This document shows positions 36,701 to 43,529 of a DNA stretch of 64,000 nt, piece by piece. Origin of the DNA: Fasciolopsis buskii (lineage: Eukaryota; Platyhelminthes; Trematoda; Plagiorchiida; Fasciolidae); contig LUCM01005741.1 of the NCBI GenBank assembly GCA_008360955.1, forward strand, positions 18,801 to 82,800. Reading direction: 5' to 3'. The stretch's first letter is position 1; every line of letters starts with the position of its first letter. The notes beneath the pieces were generated by a model. It searched no databases. It saw only the letters and a list, made by a program, of their open reading frames with translations, and had not been told where the DNA came from. A program made the translations under genes and the position numbers.

Positions 36701-39697
36701 CCACTTTATTCACAACTTTGCAGTTGGGAAGCCGGCGATTTTGCTCTACTAGACCCATTGACCCATGCAAAATCTGCTGCCAAATGCATCGCCTGCTTAA
36801 TTTGATCCCATTGCTCGTCTACATTGTTGCTCGTCGGGGTTCTTAGTTCTTAGTTTCTGTTCGTAGATGTTGCGAACAGCCGAATCAGACAGACGTTCGA
36901 CATCCGATTGGGTTTGCGGCCTGCGTCGATGGCCTTTGAGCTGCAGCAAAAATCGCATTAAAACTAACGCATGGTCCGAATCGACGTACGTGGTCCAGCA
37001 CGACCTACAGTTCTGGACAGAACTGCGCCAACGATAGCTAACTGCAATATGGTCGACCTGACAAAGACCACCCGTCCAGTTAAATCGTCATATCACCATG
37101 CGATGAGAACCGTGTCGGAAATTCGTGTCAGACAAGAATAAGTTATTATCCAAACAAAATTGGAGAAGCCTTTCCAAGTTATCTGTTCGCTGAGCAGGCA
37201 AGGCGCACCGCCCACCTAGACAGGACTCCCATACACTCAGTTTTCCAACTTGTGCATTAAAATCAGCTGCCACCACCACAATGTCAGAGCATTTGCTCTT
37301 TCAAAGGAGGGTAACGAGGTCATCATAAAAATCATCTTTCTCCATGTCAGTGCTGCAATCTGTTAGGGCGTCTGCCGAGATAACAAATAAACTACGCTTA
37401 ACACTACTATACTTTCGGACGCCGACTGATCCCTGCAGTCTCAGGGCGCAGACACAACTGTTAACCAGGATCCAGTCTAAAAAGGCTGCGTCACCCTTCT
37501 CACTCAAGACTATTCCTACACCACGTTGACCCACAGCTTGAGCTGCTCCGTCTCCTGAAGTGTCCAGGAAATATCTTGACGAGATATTAGGCGCAGTCAG
37601 TTGAATTACTCTACTGTACTCGAATCCTGAATTCGTGCTTCACTCAGGCAGCAGACACCAATCGAAAGTGAGTCCATTGTTACAGCTAAACACGCCTGTT
37701 GGCTAGTCTGCATGAGAGTGCGCACATTGAAGGAACCAAGATTCACAGGCTGACGAGGCTTGAGAGAATGTGAGCTAGCAGACTGAAAACCACTTAATAC
37801 ACTACTTGACGACGAACTGTTGCGAGTGTCGGGCGTGTGATCAGTGAGTACATTATGGGTAGGCAGAGGGGTCAAAGAGATTGGGTTCGAGACAGAAGAA
37901 ACAGGTTGAATAAGTGACAGGAGCTAGATAATATTAGTCGAATTTAACTCCAGTCGGCTCTGTCCTTGTGGTCATCGATGAAGCTAAATGCTCGGGATTC
38001 GAGCATTGCATTCTTGTGGCGATTACTCTACAAGAGCGCGAGGTTGAAGGCGATCGCCCGACGCCTTTTACCGGGTTGGTTGGTCTAGGGAAGATGGATA
38101 AACCCTGATTCAAAACCACTCGTAGTGTATGAACCATGCGACACTATGCTCGTCGGTGTCTGTAGCAGAGAAGTCCATAGACACCCAGGATCTCTGGCTT
38201 CATCTGAAGAGTGTATGAACTGAGCAATAAATCACCAGTTCCCGGGGGATTATGCGGCCGTCAAATCACCCTAAATCCTTGTATGTTATACCGCTTGGTC
38301 AAAGGCTCCGAGTACGGTCCCCTAAGTCAACACATTAACTCGGTTTGAGCAACCGTGCAGTATCAAACCCATGGAGAATTCACGGTGAAGATGGCGCAGC
38401 ATTATCGAAGATAACACCTTAGTAACTATATTCATTAAGCTAATCCCATGACGATTGCCACAGTCAACGCCTATTCCATTTAGAAGTCGGGTACAACCAG
38501 TGACTCCTCCAATGACAATGCTTTGCGCTACTCGTTCGAAATATCTCGGAACAAGGAGGTAAAATCCTCTCCATCAGATTTGAAAAGAACTGAGGAGTTA
38601 GGAGTTCGTCGGACTCGGCTGATTTCCCCCTTCTCCGTAGTTCAATGTTCGACTCTATTTCCAATTCAATTGGAGGTTCAAGTAACATCCTCCAAGGATT
38701 CACAATCGTTGATGTCACAGTGATTACATTAGCGAGCGTCCAGTTAAACAATGGTCATTTGTAATTAAAGTAAACGTGCTTACTGTATAAGCGGCGACCT
38801 ATGGGCAGCAGCAGTGCTTGAAAACTATGTTTATGCAATCTGCATTAGTAACACGTTCGTAGATAACTACGAAGTGGCGTGCGAGGTTAGCCAGTGTTTA
38901 GGGTTGATCCCTGTGTTCCGTTTCATTTAGTCAAGAAAGCTTCTCACAGGAGTCGAACGAACCGACCGAGAAACCCTCGGTTGGTTTGAGACGGCTTTTT
39001 GACAGAGGTCCCTCGCGCGTAAATATGCGCACAACTTGGAATGAAAACGCAGAATAACGCTTGCGAAAACTTTAGATCACATTCTCACGAATAACTATAG
39101 ATACTCCTGAACTTTCACATCTCTTTGTCAGCAACGGCTCACAAAGTTTAGTTGTCATTCCTTAAAATTGTTGTCTCATGGTAAACAAAACAGATCAACG
39201 TAAGTAATCGACAATGACAGATCATCCAATTCCAATAACAATTATAAACACCCAGTCCTAAAGCAGTACTCCAATGAAAATTGCAGAAATTTAATCAGTT
39301 TTATTCCGCCAATAGCACTATGTCTGCAGAAAAGTGCGGGAGTTTAAAACGTCAAAACTGACTTGCTTGATCTTTTCGTCCACTGTTAGACGCGTTAATT
39401 CAGGGAACTGCTCCACTAAAGGCAAGTGGATGAATCGATTCCCAGTGAGACTTAAACGTTTCAGTCGTGGAAGATGAAGACGGCGGGGAAATACACGAAG
39501 TGCATTTTCAGACAAGTCTAACAGACGAAGATTGACACATCGGGCGAGGTGGACTGCATTGATGCTTGTGTAACCACAAGCCGGCAGAGAAAGCACGCGA
39601 ACTCGTTTCAAACAGGGAGCCCGAGAAACTCGCAAAATCTCTGCTTCATCCAATGGACGGTCATCCTCCTCCACAGAAAGACTGAGAGGGCAGTTCG
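3346..39697 (-). CDS. LRWD1: LRWD1/ORCA-like gene, partial (9 exons found)
   Basis: Leucine-rich repeat and WD repeat protein 1 is known to bind the origin recognition complex and repressive histone marks and to stabilise ORC on chromatin. Seen here: exons 39363-39697, 33243-33374, 28035-28187, 27523-27802, 16806-17226, 15291-15560, 11765-12080, 9940-10149 and 3346-3709. All are flanked by AG/GT and join in phase (0,0,0,1,2,2,0,0), giving about 826 codons without a stop. Order: LRRs, helical linker, acidic segment, Gln/Ala-rich linker, basic NLS-like segment, WD40 repeats. Vertebrate LRWD1 is about 650 residues, so this linker is longer. The order matches the family, and WD40 phrases such as VATCGGE, WDIGVP and LIAGCEDG are close to vertebrate LRWD1. 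The first exon begins inside a codon and the last ends after one base of a codon, so both ends are incomplete. Introns are mostly decayed retroelements. Confidence 0.88.
6300..6590 (-). repeat. Inverted copy of the family-A 5' leader inside the LINE
   Basis: This 300-bp block is the reverse complement of the leader seen in sense orientation at 4435-4760 and 43530-43790. Landmarks are CCCCGCTGCCTTGCGGT at one end and TGACCCAACCAGCTATA at the other. It splits the linker before the RT. The same block, in the same relative place, occurs at 1-370 in the left copy. Confidence 0.65.
7376..7594 (+). repeat. 220-bp insertion in LINE A, related to 19446-19690
   Basis: It interrupts the LINE reading frame between CAT-V-P-S and V-L-L-Y. 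A homologue lies at 19446-19690; both contain AACTCCATTGTCCC, AACCGT-ACCGTGTTT and GAATGAAATGCGA-like stretches. Family unknown. No clear target-site duplication. Confidence 0.5.
8021..9939. other. LRWD1 intron, unassigned sequence
   Basis: No exon or recognised element. Several short frames occur on both strands but none shows a motif. Confidence 0.5.
9940..10149 (-). CDS. LRWD1: LRWD1 exon: second WD40 repeat
   Basis: This 210-bp exon (70 codons, phase 0/0) has acceptor CTCAAATAG and donor GTGAGG. It encodes EFYTIAWTTVEVEAGK, then ILAAAGRMREIRLLHPE and MKGHTEDITAMIFHQ, a WD40 blade with the expected H-x-x-x-I-T linker. It joins the first blade with no gap. Confidence 0.87.
10150..11764. 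other. LRWD1 intron, unassigned sequence
   Basis: Between WD40 exons. Nothing recognised; the frames at 10874-11428 show no domain and no splice structure. Confidence 0.5.
11765..12080 (-). CDS. LRWD1: LRWD1 exon: first WD40 repeat
   Basis: This 316-bp exon has acceptor CACGTATTAG after a pyrimidine-rich tract and donor GTAAGT. After a short Gly-rich lead it encodes DPLHFIRCHAKDND, then KVWRCLFEPN, VVATCGGECVCLINCETG and KRFKHMEE. This closely follows the first WD40 blade of vertebrate LRWD1 (DPLHFLQCHSKNN; VATCGGE; INCETG). The start is set by the AG that completes an Arg codon with the previous exon. Confidence 0.88.
12360..12550 (-). repeat. Penelope pseudo-LTR, copy 1 (3' side)
   Basis: It shares with 14812-14975 the stretches AGCGTTGTTGGTAGA, GTTTCGACTACCGT, TTCACATGCCAACGGATGT and a GTGTGTGT-rich part ending ACTTCGAACTGTG-like. 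It has a 13-base insertion relative to the other copy. Confidence 0.8.
12404..12434 (-). ncRNA. Hammerhead-like remnant in pseudo-LTR copy 1
   Basis: Same hairpin (GCTACC-CAC-GGTAGTC) followed by GAAAC; the upstream core reads CTCAAGAA instead of CUGANGA. More decayed than copy 2. Confidence 0.5.
12560..12757 (-). pseudogene. Decayed GIY-YIG endonuclease domain of the Penelope element
   Basis: In the RT frame, after the TGA at 12758, come NCIYRIS, a TGA at 12700-12698 where the family has cysteine, then KECPAEYIGRT. A frameshift near 12655 leads to LKTRIAEHRRKEK and DSAIALHVTD. The order CIY ... YIG ... R ... EH is that of Penelope GIY-YIG domains. With two in-frame TGAs, another TGA after TDF and a shift, this copy is broken. 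Confidence 0.8.
12758..13927 (-). CDS. Penelope-like reverse transcriptase, 389-codon open frame
   Basis: Seen motifs: FYGLPKIHK (residues 41-49), typical of Penelope RTs; motif A SFDVVSLYTNVP (110-121); motif B MAVGSPIS (176-183); the catalytic YVDD (212-215); and SVKYLDFSLDHPQCVKRTL (280-298) of the thumb. The core is uninterrupted, so the copy may be fairly young. A TGA ends the frame at 12758, but the same frame continues beyond it into the GIY-YIG part. Whether it is expressed is unknown. Confidence 0.9.
   Translation of the reverse strand: MNASLSNSKTYANRYLSGLEKKLGKSLWFSLTPKTSRPGRFYGLPKIHKLDIPIRPIIGCTSCGTYRLAKYFSGLIKPYQKVVVSHTNDALEFAHMLKGFELENDEVAVSFDVVSLYTNVPIKDNLHYLNSLLISDTFLEERALLAPSEIIRGIELCLASKFFTFKHELYKQTDDMAVGSPISSIVGNLFLHSVKSKALILFIYLPRLYVRYVDDTFAIIKSASAQKDSFLQALNKHCRFVKYTIESENTSRVISLLDCRLDDNDSRKFNIDIHIKSTYSVKYLDFSLDHPQCVKRTLISSLANRIKSEDIERREEIRRLNDILQDNHYPPRVIRKQLKSCMSTAKTKEEKKTSSFGIPYRSGVSEAIRKFFKTSTLALSSGWTLKGHL
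14050..14787 (-). pseudogene. Penelope-like N-terminal region, frameshifted
   Basis: An open frame from 14787 to 14263 encodes 174 residues (RTFNQRCLQC, CASGCAIFDCPNRLLP, CQIRQKRKLAELTSQ). A second frame then continues with SVMVEEIVPALEEALSSF and KICNILKNQQPIAPN. This matches the Lys/Arg-rich, Cys-containing N-terminal part of Penelope ORFs. The frame break lies near 14250. Confidence 0.7.
14812..14975 (-). repeat. Penelope pseudo-LTR, copy 2 (5' side)
   Basis: Direct repeat of 12360-12550 flanking the coding region, the arrangement expected of Penelope-like elements. Confidence 0.8.
14842..14871 (-). ncRNA. Hammerhead-ribozyme-like core in pseudo-LTR copy 2
   Basis: On the minus strand: CTGAGAA, then a 7-bp hairpin GACTACC-TAC-GGTAGTC, then GAAAC. 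The hammerhead core is CUGANGA, stem II, GAAA. Here the sixth core base (G8) is A, so this copy is probably inactive. Hammerhead motifs in Penelope pseudo-LTRs are established. Confidence 0.6.
14977..15095 (+). repeat. Inverted Penelope 5' fragment
   Basis: Reverse complement of 14730-14846. Shared landmarks are CTAC-AACAACGCTG, TATATCATTCACAATAAAAACC and GTCCTGATA. It makes a large palindrome around the pseudo-LTR, as often seen at the 5' ends of Penelope-like elements. Confidence 0.7.
15291..15560 (-). CDS. LRWD1: LRWD1 exon: basic, NLS-like linker
   Basis: This 270-bp exon has an acceptor ending CAACTACAG and donor GTCAGT. It encodes a low-complexity Gly/Ser-rich linker ending in PPRPKKRKAMG, a good classical nuclear localisation signal. 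One base completes the codon from the previous exon and two bases carry over to the WD40 exon. This fits a disordered nuclear linker between the LRR and WD40 halves. Confidence 0.75.
15561..16514. other. LRWD1 intron, unassigned sequence
   Basis: Nothing recognised on either strand. Confidence 0.5.
16515..16601 (+). mobile_element. Solo 3' tail of LINE family A
   Basis: GTAACCC-AGGGAAAAGGCAGTGGTCAGTGAGG, then TTGCCTCGCTGTTTAGC and a (GATGAT)-type microsatellite at 16580-16600. The same tail ends the longer copies near 7950-8020 and 44790-44860. Severe 5' truncation. Confidence 0.65.
16806..17226 (-). CDS. LRWD1: LRWD1 exon: lineage-specific Gln/Ala-rich linker
   Basis: This 421-bp exon has acceptor TTTTACAAG and donor GTAAGT. 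The apparent stop in the open frame is the TAA inside that donor. It enters with two bases and leaves with two, matching its neighbours exactly. It encodes a run of alanines, a HQQQQ stretch and a basic C-terminal part (RSLRQGRSIVMTIVRPRG). I know no counterpart in vertebrate LRWD1. It could in principle be an exon of a nested gene, but the phases on both sides argue that it belongs here. Confidence 0.7.
17227..18400. other. LRWD1 intron, unassigned sequence
   Basis: No exon or element recognised. Confidence 0.5.
18411..18470 (+). mobile_element. Solo 3' tail of LINE family A
   Basis: GGGGAAAAAGCAGTGATCA followed by TGAGGCTTGCCTTGACGGTT and GCTGAACGATGA. It lies directly before an unrelated LINE RT fragment. 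Confidence 0.55.
18478..19420 (+). mobile_element. LINE RT fragment, Jockey/CR1-like
   Basis: Broken frames carry the RT palm: FLDYSSAFDSVPRSLL (motif A), GVLQGAILSPFLFSTYI (motif B) and VKYLGVTIDKN (after motif C). Thumb-like residues follow to about 19300. The YADD region is lost in frameshifts. Plus strand, antisense to LRWD1. Confidence 0.75.
19446..19690 (+). repeat. Repeat related to the insertion at 7376
   Basis: About 240 bp homologous to 7376-7594, between two LINE fragments. No coding content. Confidence 0.5.
19690..21950 (+). mobile_element. CR1-like LINE, end of EN through RT to 3' end, decayed
   Basis: Frames read in order: the end of an endonuclease (TRQTGDRAHTL, GSSDHCVITSF) at 19710-19840; RT start (PDGIQAIFLKICPPELD, NHRPISFTFVISKVLS) at 20460-20680; a GDLLALVSHFWSV stretch near 20750; SWGSSNRATFAAF at 21210; and the C-terminal LLDRVQRKVIRVIDDPS at 21540-21600. 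Many stops and shifts. The order is that of one CR1/Perere-type element. Confidence 0.72.
21951..22670. other. Unassigned sequence
   Basis: Nothing recognised. Confidence 0.45.
22671..26573 (-). mobile_element. CR1-like LINE, interrupted by a family-A LINE
   Basis: Endonuclease frame 26313-25549: NIRSLFTKTSDLSLTLQS, VICIQESWLNSD, KTGGGVATYIN, IIVGDFN. EN-RT linker 24809-24432 (KLRSLRRHKGHFYKSRN). RT start about 24230-23950 (RPIAMTLSGLKLMERAV). C-terminal piece 22943-22671 (ILHRVQRNAIRLTDGPSI). Between 22944 and about 23945 a family-A LINE is inserted. A non-coding promoter-like stretch may lie in 24950-25500 but nothing there is diagnostic. Confidence 0.75.
22944..23945 (-). mobile_element. 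Family-A LINE nested in the CR1-like LINE
   Basis: Minus strand, 5'-truncated: linker residues near 23900 (LMEQKRQIANCKELNKVRR), then the C-terminal domain 23522-23235 (DIRRLEIFGRRCLRSMDRIGW). It ends at 22944 with the family 3' tail (GCTGTTTAACGCTAAACGA). It sits exactly between the host LINE's RT and C-terminal parts. Confidence 0.7.
26574..27522. other. LRWD1 intron, unassigned sequence
   Basis: No exon or element recognised. The stop in the exon-4 frame at 27470 lies here. Confidence 0.5.
27523..27802 (-). CDS. LRWD1: LRWD1 exon: helix plus acidic segment
   Basis: This 280-bp exon enters in phase 0 and ends after one base of a codon at a strong GTAAGT donor. It starts FFQFVQQYLQSKLYDTAERE and runs into a very acidic tract (EPEDTADEDDEAEKEAEN). 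Ignoring the donor, the frame reaches a stop at 27470, so intron retention would truncate the protein before the WD40 part. The next exon supplies the two bases needed. Confidence 0.8.
28035..28187 (-). CDS. LRWD1: LRWD1 exon: helical linker
   Basis: This 153-bp exon (51 codons, phase 0/0) has acceptor CCACTTCAG and donor GTAAGT. It encodes a charged amphipathic helix beginning IRSKWEAEFADHYHSV. The same place in vertebrate LRWD1, just after the LRR cap, has a similar W-E helical segment. Leu and Arg heptad-like spacing suggests a coiled or helical linker. Confidence 0.82.
28188..29640. other. LRWD1 intron, unassigned sequence
   Basis: A C-run (nine or more) occurs at about 28709. No coding signal. 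Confidence 0.5.
29669..30173. repeat. 500-bp near-identical repeat, copy 1
   Basis: From GCACCAATGTGCTTCGG to about CGAAAGAAGGTTGACA it matches 42049-42545 with only a handful of differences by eye, including an identical interrupted (TA)n block. Direct orientation, about 12.4 kb apart. Confidence 0.85.
29946..29975. repeat. (TA)n microsatellite
   Basis: Alternating TA with one G interruption, same pattern in the second copy at 42319-42348. Confidence 0.9.
31606..31675 (-). tRNA. tRNA-like sequence or tRNA pseudogene
   Basis: Minus strand, 70 nt. Acceptor GCCCGGT pairs with TTCGGGC (five pairs, one wobble, one mismatch). An A-box-like TAGCCCAATGG is present. The anticodon loop is CTCAGAA (anticodon CAG), but only three stem pairs hold. 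The T arm CCGGG-TTCGCCT-CCCAG has one mismatch and lost the invariant A. CAG would be leucine, yet there is no long variable arm. A decayed tRNA or SINE head is likelier than a working gene. Confidence 0.5.
31676..33242. other. LRWD1 intron with a family-A leader fragment
   Basis: Positions 32010-32190 match the inverted family-A 5' leader (GAAGCCCAT, TTCCAGGTATGACTGAAT, GAGATAAGC, TGTCAAAGTGCAGTCTC). The rest is unassigned. Confidence 0.5.
33243..33374 (-). CDS. LRWD1: LRWD1 exon: LRR C-terminal cap
   Basis: This 132-bp exon (44 codons, phase 0 at both ends) has acceptor TTTCACAG and donor GTGAGT. It encodes LNPQMLAYFCPKLKIINGQ followed by a charged helix. The 'P-x-L-x-x-I-N-G' pattern is the usual end of the last LRR before the cap. 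It joins in frame to the LRR exon and to the next helical exon. Confidence 0.82.
33375..35250. other. LRWD1 intron, unassigned sequence
   Basis: Several short minus-strand frames, none with a motif. A GGTTTGAATCCC at about 34840 resembles a tRNA B box. Confidence 0.5.
35255..37930 (-). mobile_element. RTE-like LINE family A, longest minus copy, decayed
   Basis: In order from 37875 down: endonuclease start (PVNLGSFNVRTLMQTSQ), VVVAADFNAQVGKL at 37279, linker and RT start 36623-36177 (RNGRLIHGRQQRLDRWADHL, NIRLLMRGKAAGSDELPP), palm motif A 36116-35922 (GRGCIDQIFTLRQLLE, FLDLKSAFD), C-terminal domain 35846-35457, and 3' tail 35420-35255. At about 35868 the sequence jumps from motif A to the C-terminal domain, deleting motif B and YADD. 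Confidence 0.8.
37931..38760 (-). mobile_element. Further LINE remains, family-A type
   Basis: Frame 38751-38464 has NIELRRRGKSAESDELL, the RT-start signature of family A, followed by a divergent leader-like stretch. Heavily decayed. Confidence 0.5.
38761..39362. other. LRWD1 intron, unassigned sequence
   Basis: Nothing recognised. Confidence 0.5.
39363..39697 (-). CDS. LRWD1: LRWD1 exon: leucine-rich repeats
   Basis: The acceptor lies behind a long pyrimidine tract ending TTTACAG; the donor is GTCAGT. The exon enters with two bases of a split codon and ends on a codon boundary. It encodes about 111 residues with three to four LxxLxLSxN-type leucine-rich repeats, for example LRLLDLSENAL and LKRLSLTGNRF. 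These correspond to the N-terminal LRRs of LRWD1. The upstream ATG-bearing exon was not identified with confidence. Reading through the donor reaches a stop at 39318. Confidence 0.85.
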
Positions 39698-40127
39698 CTG
39701 TAAATTGAAGGGGGAATGAAGAGAGGAGCGGTTTCATGAGAAAGCATTACTAATTTATTGCTTCTAGTAAAAGGTCACCAATAGTTTGATAGTAGTTCAT
39801 TCGGATGAGATTGGTTGTGTGAAACGATAATATGGAGCGCACTGAACCAACGGTCGTAAGATATCGGAAAAAAGTAACCCATACATGATCTGCCGCTAGT
39901 CTAGTCGCCAATCTTACGAAGTAAAACATTTGTTACTTCATACTCCGCACATGGGAACAGATCAAAAGACGTACCCACGGAGGCACTAGGGTCCAGAACA
40001 CGGAGAAAGGAAACCAGTACCCAAAATCACGTGACTTCGTTACACTGATACAAATGGGGTTCCGATAGGTCAGGTGTGGCAACGAATTGCATTCCAACAT
40101 CAAAGAATTCGTCTTCCATCAAAAGGT

Positions 40128-40439
40128 CTACATCCGATAATAAATTCGCTGCCGGGAAGATCCAGGTGTTATGAACCCCACACTACCAGATCCAATGGGA
40201 ATCGATGTTCCAACAAGCTCGACGATAGCAGTGAAACCTACAATTAAGTTGGCCCTGGGGGCTATGACCAAGCATCTTCCATCACGATCATAGGTCAAAG
40301 GTACAGACAAACTGCAGAAGAACCACGGGTCCCGATGAAAACTCAATGACGCAGAGATGGAGGATGTAAAACCTAGCACAAGGGACGATGTCGCAGTTTC
40401 TTCTTCTCTTTCGCGCTTGTCATTTCCGTGCTTCGCCAT
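40128..40439 (-). CDS. Open frame, possible upstream LRWD1 exon (uncertain)
   Basis: A 103-codon frame opens with ATGG behind an A at -3 and reads MAKHGNDKREREEETATSS, then LTYDRDGRCLVIAPRANLIV. It lies upstream of the first LRR exon on the same strand. A GT after GGATCTG would leave one base, the phase that exon needs. There is no LRR or other motif, so this may be chance. Confidence 0.2.
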   Translation of the reverse strand: MAKHGNDKREREEETATSSLVLGFTSSISASLSFHRDPWFFCSLSVPLTYDRDGRCLVIAPRANLIVGFTAIVELVGTSIPIGSGSVGFITPGSSRQRIYYRM

Positions 40440-40544
40440 GATTTCGATGACACGTCATGTGCCTGGGTGTTGCATTCATGCCCTCTATTTCCTTCTCTTC
40501 GTAAACCAAAGTCCCTTCTGTGATTCCACTAATGCCATAAATTC

Positions 40545-42005
40545 TTCTTCATCATCATTAGCGTTCAGCGTCAAACAGCAAGGCAAGCCTCAGTGACCGC
40601 TGCCTTTCCCCACAGTTCATTGCCATATCCTTCAGTGTCTCCAGCCAGCTAGTTGACGAGTTTTTTGGACCCCAACCAAGAAGACGTGAGACACCTACTT
40701 TACCTGAGTTCGCTGTACATTTTCTCATCCCACGTTTCCACGTCATCTGTTGACCTCCGCACGGATCTTTCCATTCATTGGGAGGAACACAAAATAGGGC
40801 ACGATATGGTAGACGAGTGTTTGCCTTACGCAACACGTGACCCAACCAGCGTGGTCTTCTAAGTTTCATACGCCGAAACAAGATATTCTCAGAAATGGCA
40901 TCTAGTATTAGATTCCTGACAAGCACATTACTCACCCGGTCAAACCATCCAATCTTAGCCATACTACGTAGACATCGGTGGTCGAACACCTCTAGCCGAC
41001 GAACATCGCCCACACGAATATTCCATGTCTCGCAACCGTACAACAGAACTGAGCGCACTGCAGCACAGTACACACGACCTCTTAACTTCAGCGAAATATC
41101 AGGCCGACGCCACAAGTGCTTCAGTCCAGCGTAAGCTGCTTGAGCCTCGGATATACGCGTATTTACCTCCACTCCCGAGCTACAATCGTTCGACACGCAG
41201 CTACCAAGGTAGGTGAAACGGCCCACAGTCGTTAGTTCCTCTCCGCTCAGCACCAATTTCGGGACTACTGTCGTCCAGTCTTGCAACAGCACTTTGCACT
41301 TTGAAGGTGCAAAGCACATGCCGAACCGAGCGACCGATCTCGCAAGTCTATCTAGTGCACATTGTTCATGGTGCACGGATTCGAACAGACACATGACGTC
41401 ATCTGCTTAATCTAGGTCACACAGCTTTCCTCTATTTCCAGTTCGATCCCTACATCTTTCAGACCTCCTAAAGCATCTTCCATCACCTCCTCCATGAAGT
41501 TGAACAGGAATGAAGGGATGGGACACCGTATACTCTCACGCGACCATAGGTATGCAAATACAATGCCCGCAGCAGATTCACGAACTTCACTGGCATACCA
41601 CTCCAGTGGAGAGCACTGAATAGTGTGGTGTCCGATTCACTTAGTCGAACGCGCTTTTCAAGTCGAGAAAGACCATGGTAGTAGAGTGGCGGTGTGTGGG
41701 GGGCGTTTCTAGTAACTGCCGGAGAGTGAATATCTGGTCGATGCAACCTCGACCTCGACGAAATCCGGGTAGGCAGAGGGGACAAAAAGATTTGGTTTGA
41801 GACAGAATAGACAGGTTGAATAAAAGAGATGGAACTTGGAGCAGTAGCATACTTATCCTGACCCACCCCGCTCGATACAATGGGCAGCGCGGTCTCGATT
41901 ATCCTGCGCGATGACCGATGTAGTATGGGATTATTTGTATATCTGTAACCCATGGGGATTGATGGACGGGTACTGCTAGGAAGACAAGCCGCTAAGCAGA
42001 ATATA
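40545..42005 (-). mobile_element. RTE-like LINE family A, rearranged copy
   Basis: Frame 41394-40558 is the longest intact C-terminal part in the window: FGMCFAPSKCKVLLQDW, FTYLGSCVSND, VLLYGCETWNIRVGDV, DHRCLRSMAKIGWFDR. Just upstream the catalytic box reads stop-A-D-D (TAA for Tyr). RT motif A (FLDLKSAFD) is at 41650-41770. It joins directly at 41765 to the 5' end of the element (SNQIFLSPLPT on 41880-41765), so the endonuclease is deleted. The 3' tail is 40615-40545. Confidence 0.8.
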
Positions 42006-42048
42006 AAGTCTTAGGTTAGTTCAGTTGGTGCAACCACTAACCTTGCAC

Positions 42049-42545
42049 CAACGTGCTTCGGATCTGGTTGCTACCTCCCACCACCATCTGTTCAAAAAGA
42101 AAGAAAGAGCATGGAATAGTAAAAGTCTGTTAGCGAAATAATAAGTTGAACAGCTATGTAGAAGAAAATAGTTTCCGGATGTGAGAACGTCACTGACTTT
42201 AGCACTAAGCCATAGCACCTATTGACACTGACCATCGATTGGGGGAAACCTCGTGGATCCCAACCCGGTAGTCTAACTGGACCTGCATGAGCTAGTCGAT
42301 TATAGATTATTATTATCATTATATATATATATATGTATATATATATATGCACAGCGCGGATAGTGTGCCATCGGAATCATGGTGAAAAATGACAATGGAG
42401 CGGAAAAGCAGAAAGAAAAAGAAACAATGTAGAGTTTACAACATATGCTAGTTCTTCAACTTTCCTTCTTCACATCACCGGCCATCCATCGGCATCCATG
42501 AGTCCTCTGCGGACTTGGTACTACCCGATTGCACAAATCGAAAGA
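42049..42545. repeat. 500-bp near-identical repeat, copy 2
   Basis: Match to 29669-30173. It is directly preceded by GGTTAGT ... ACTAACC, a short inverted repeat absent from copy 1. Confidence 0.85.
42319..42348. repeat. (TA)n microsatellite
   Basis: Same interrupted TA pattern as at 29946. Confidence 0.9.
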
Positions 42546-43529
42546 AGATTGACACAGGATATTCGAGAATCGAGGACTGAGAATCCCCGAACGCGAAGTT
42601 TTCGACCATTGGTGCTCTTGATAAACCCTCAAAATCACAACAGGGTTCCTAGTAAAGAAGTAAGGTGACGGTGGTTTCGTATTGATGGGCTCTCCGTTCA
42701 CCTCTCAATTCGTCCGTTGCAATAGTTTGCCGACTTGAGACGGGACTAAGCAAAATAACAGTGTACCCTGTCTTGGTTCGTGAAGGTGACAGGCGATAGT
42801 CGTAGGGAGGTTATGGGTCAAATAGCAAAATCAGATTTACTAATTATACTGTTTTCTGATCTGATCATTGGTTTTATTTCCAACTTCTGATAAACTTTAG
42901 TTGAGATATTAATTCTGCAGTCTTATCTCTTTGCACTAATCTGGGGATAGCCTCAAATTCTTCTGTAACATGGTTCCCTAATCATAGCTCGTTTAAGGAA
43001 GTGTTCAACCGGCCATAATAAGAAAGTTGTTAAAGTAACCCGCATGCATTGGGGGTCTTCCATTTGTGAAGTGCCACTAACGGATTCATTTGACACCATC
43101 CAGCTTCCGGAGTTACTTCGATAATGCCGTACTGTTATTAAAGATAGGACTACTATCACCCCCTTCATTATTCCTGTGGAAAGGGCTAGTTTAAGCCTAC
43201 TTCGACCTCAGGATAGCCCTTCACATCAATTCGCAACGGGACGCTGTTTGCAAAAATCTATTCTCTTCGTTTTATGAATGCACACATGACACGAGTAATG
43301 CGTTTCAGATCCTAAGGAACTGTAAGATTTGTAAAATTCAAATCGCTACATTTTCTCAGGCCTTTCGGAAACTTGTGACTTGATGTTTACTATCAAGCTT
43401 TCTGAGCACCTCGACCATTTACAAACAAAGGGAACAAACAATCTCCTAGTACCGCATCTGTTTGAAGATATAACAGCCTTAATTTGGAATAACTTTGGAG
43501 AATTTTTTGGTATTGCTACAGGTGGTCTT
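42546..43529. other. Unassigned sequence between LRWD1 and NAB
   Basis: Nothing recognised. Confidence 0.45.

Noticed and set aside
42018..42046. Short inverted repeat GGTTAGT ... ACTAACC with a D-arm-like TTCAGTTGGT
   Set aside because: Suggestive of a tRNA half but no B box follows. Left as a note on the 500-bp repeat boundary.
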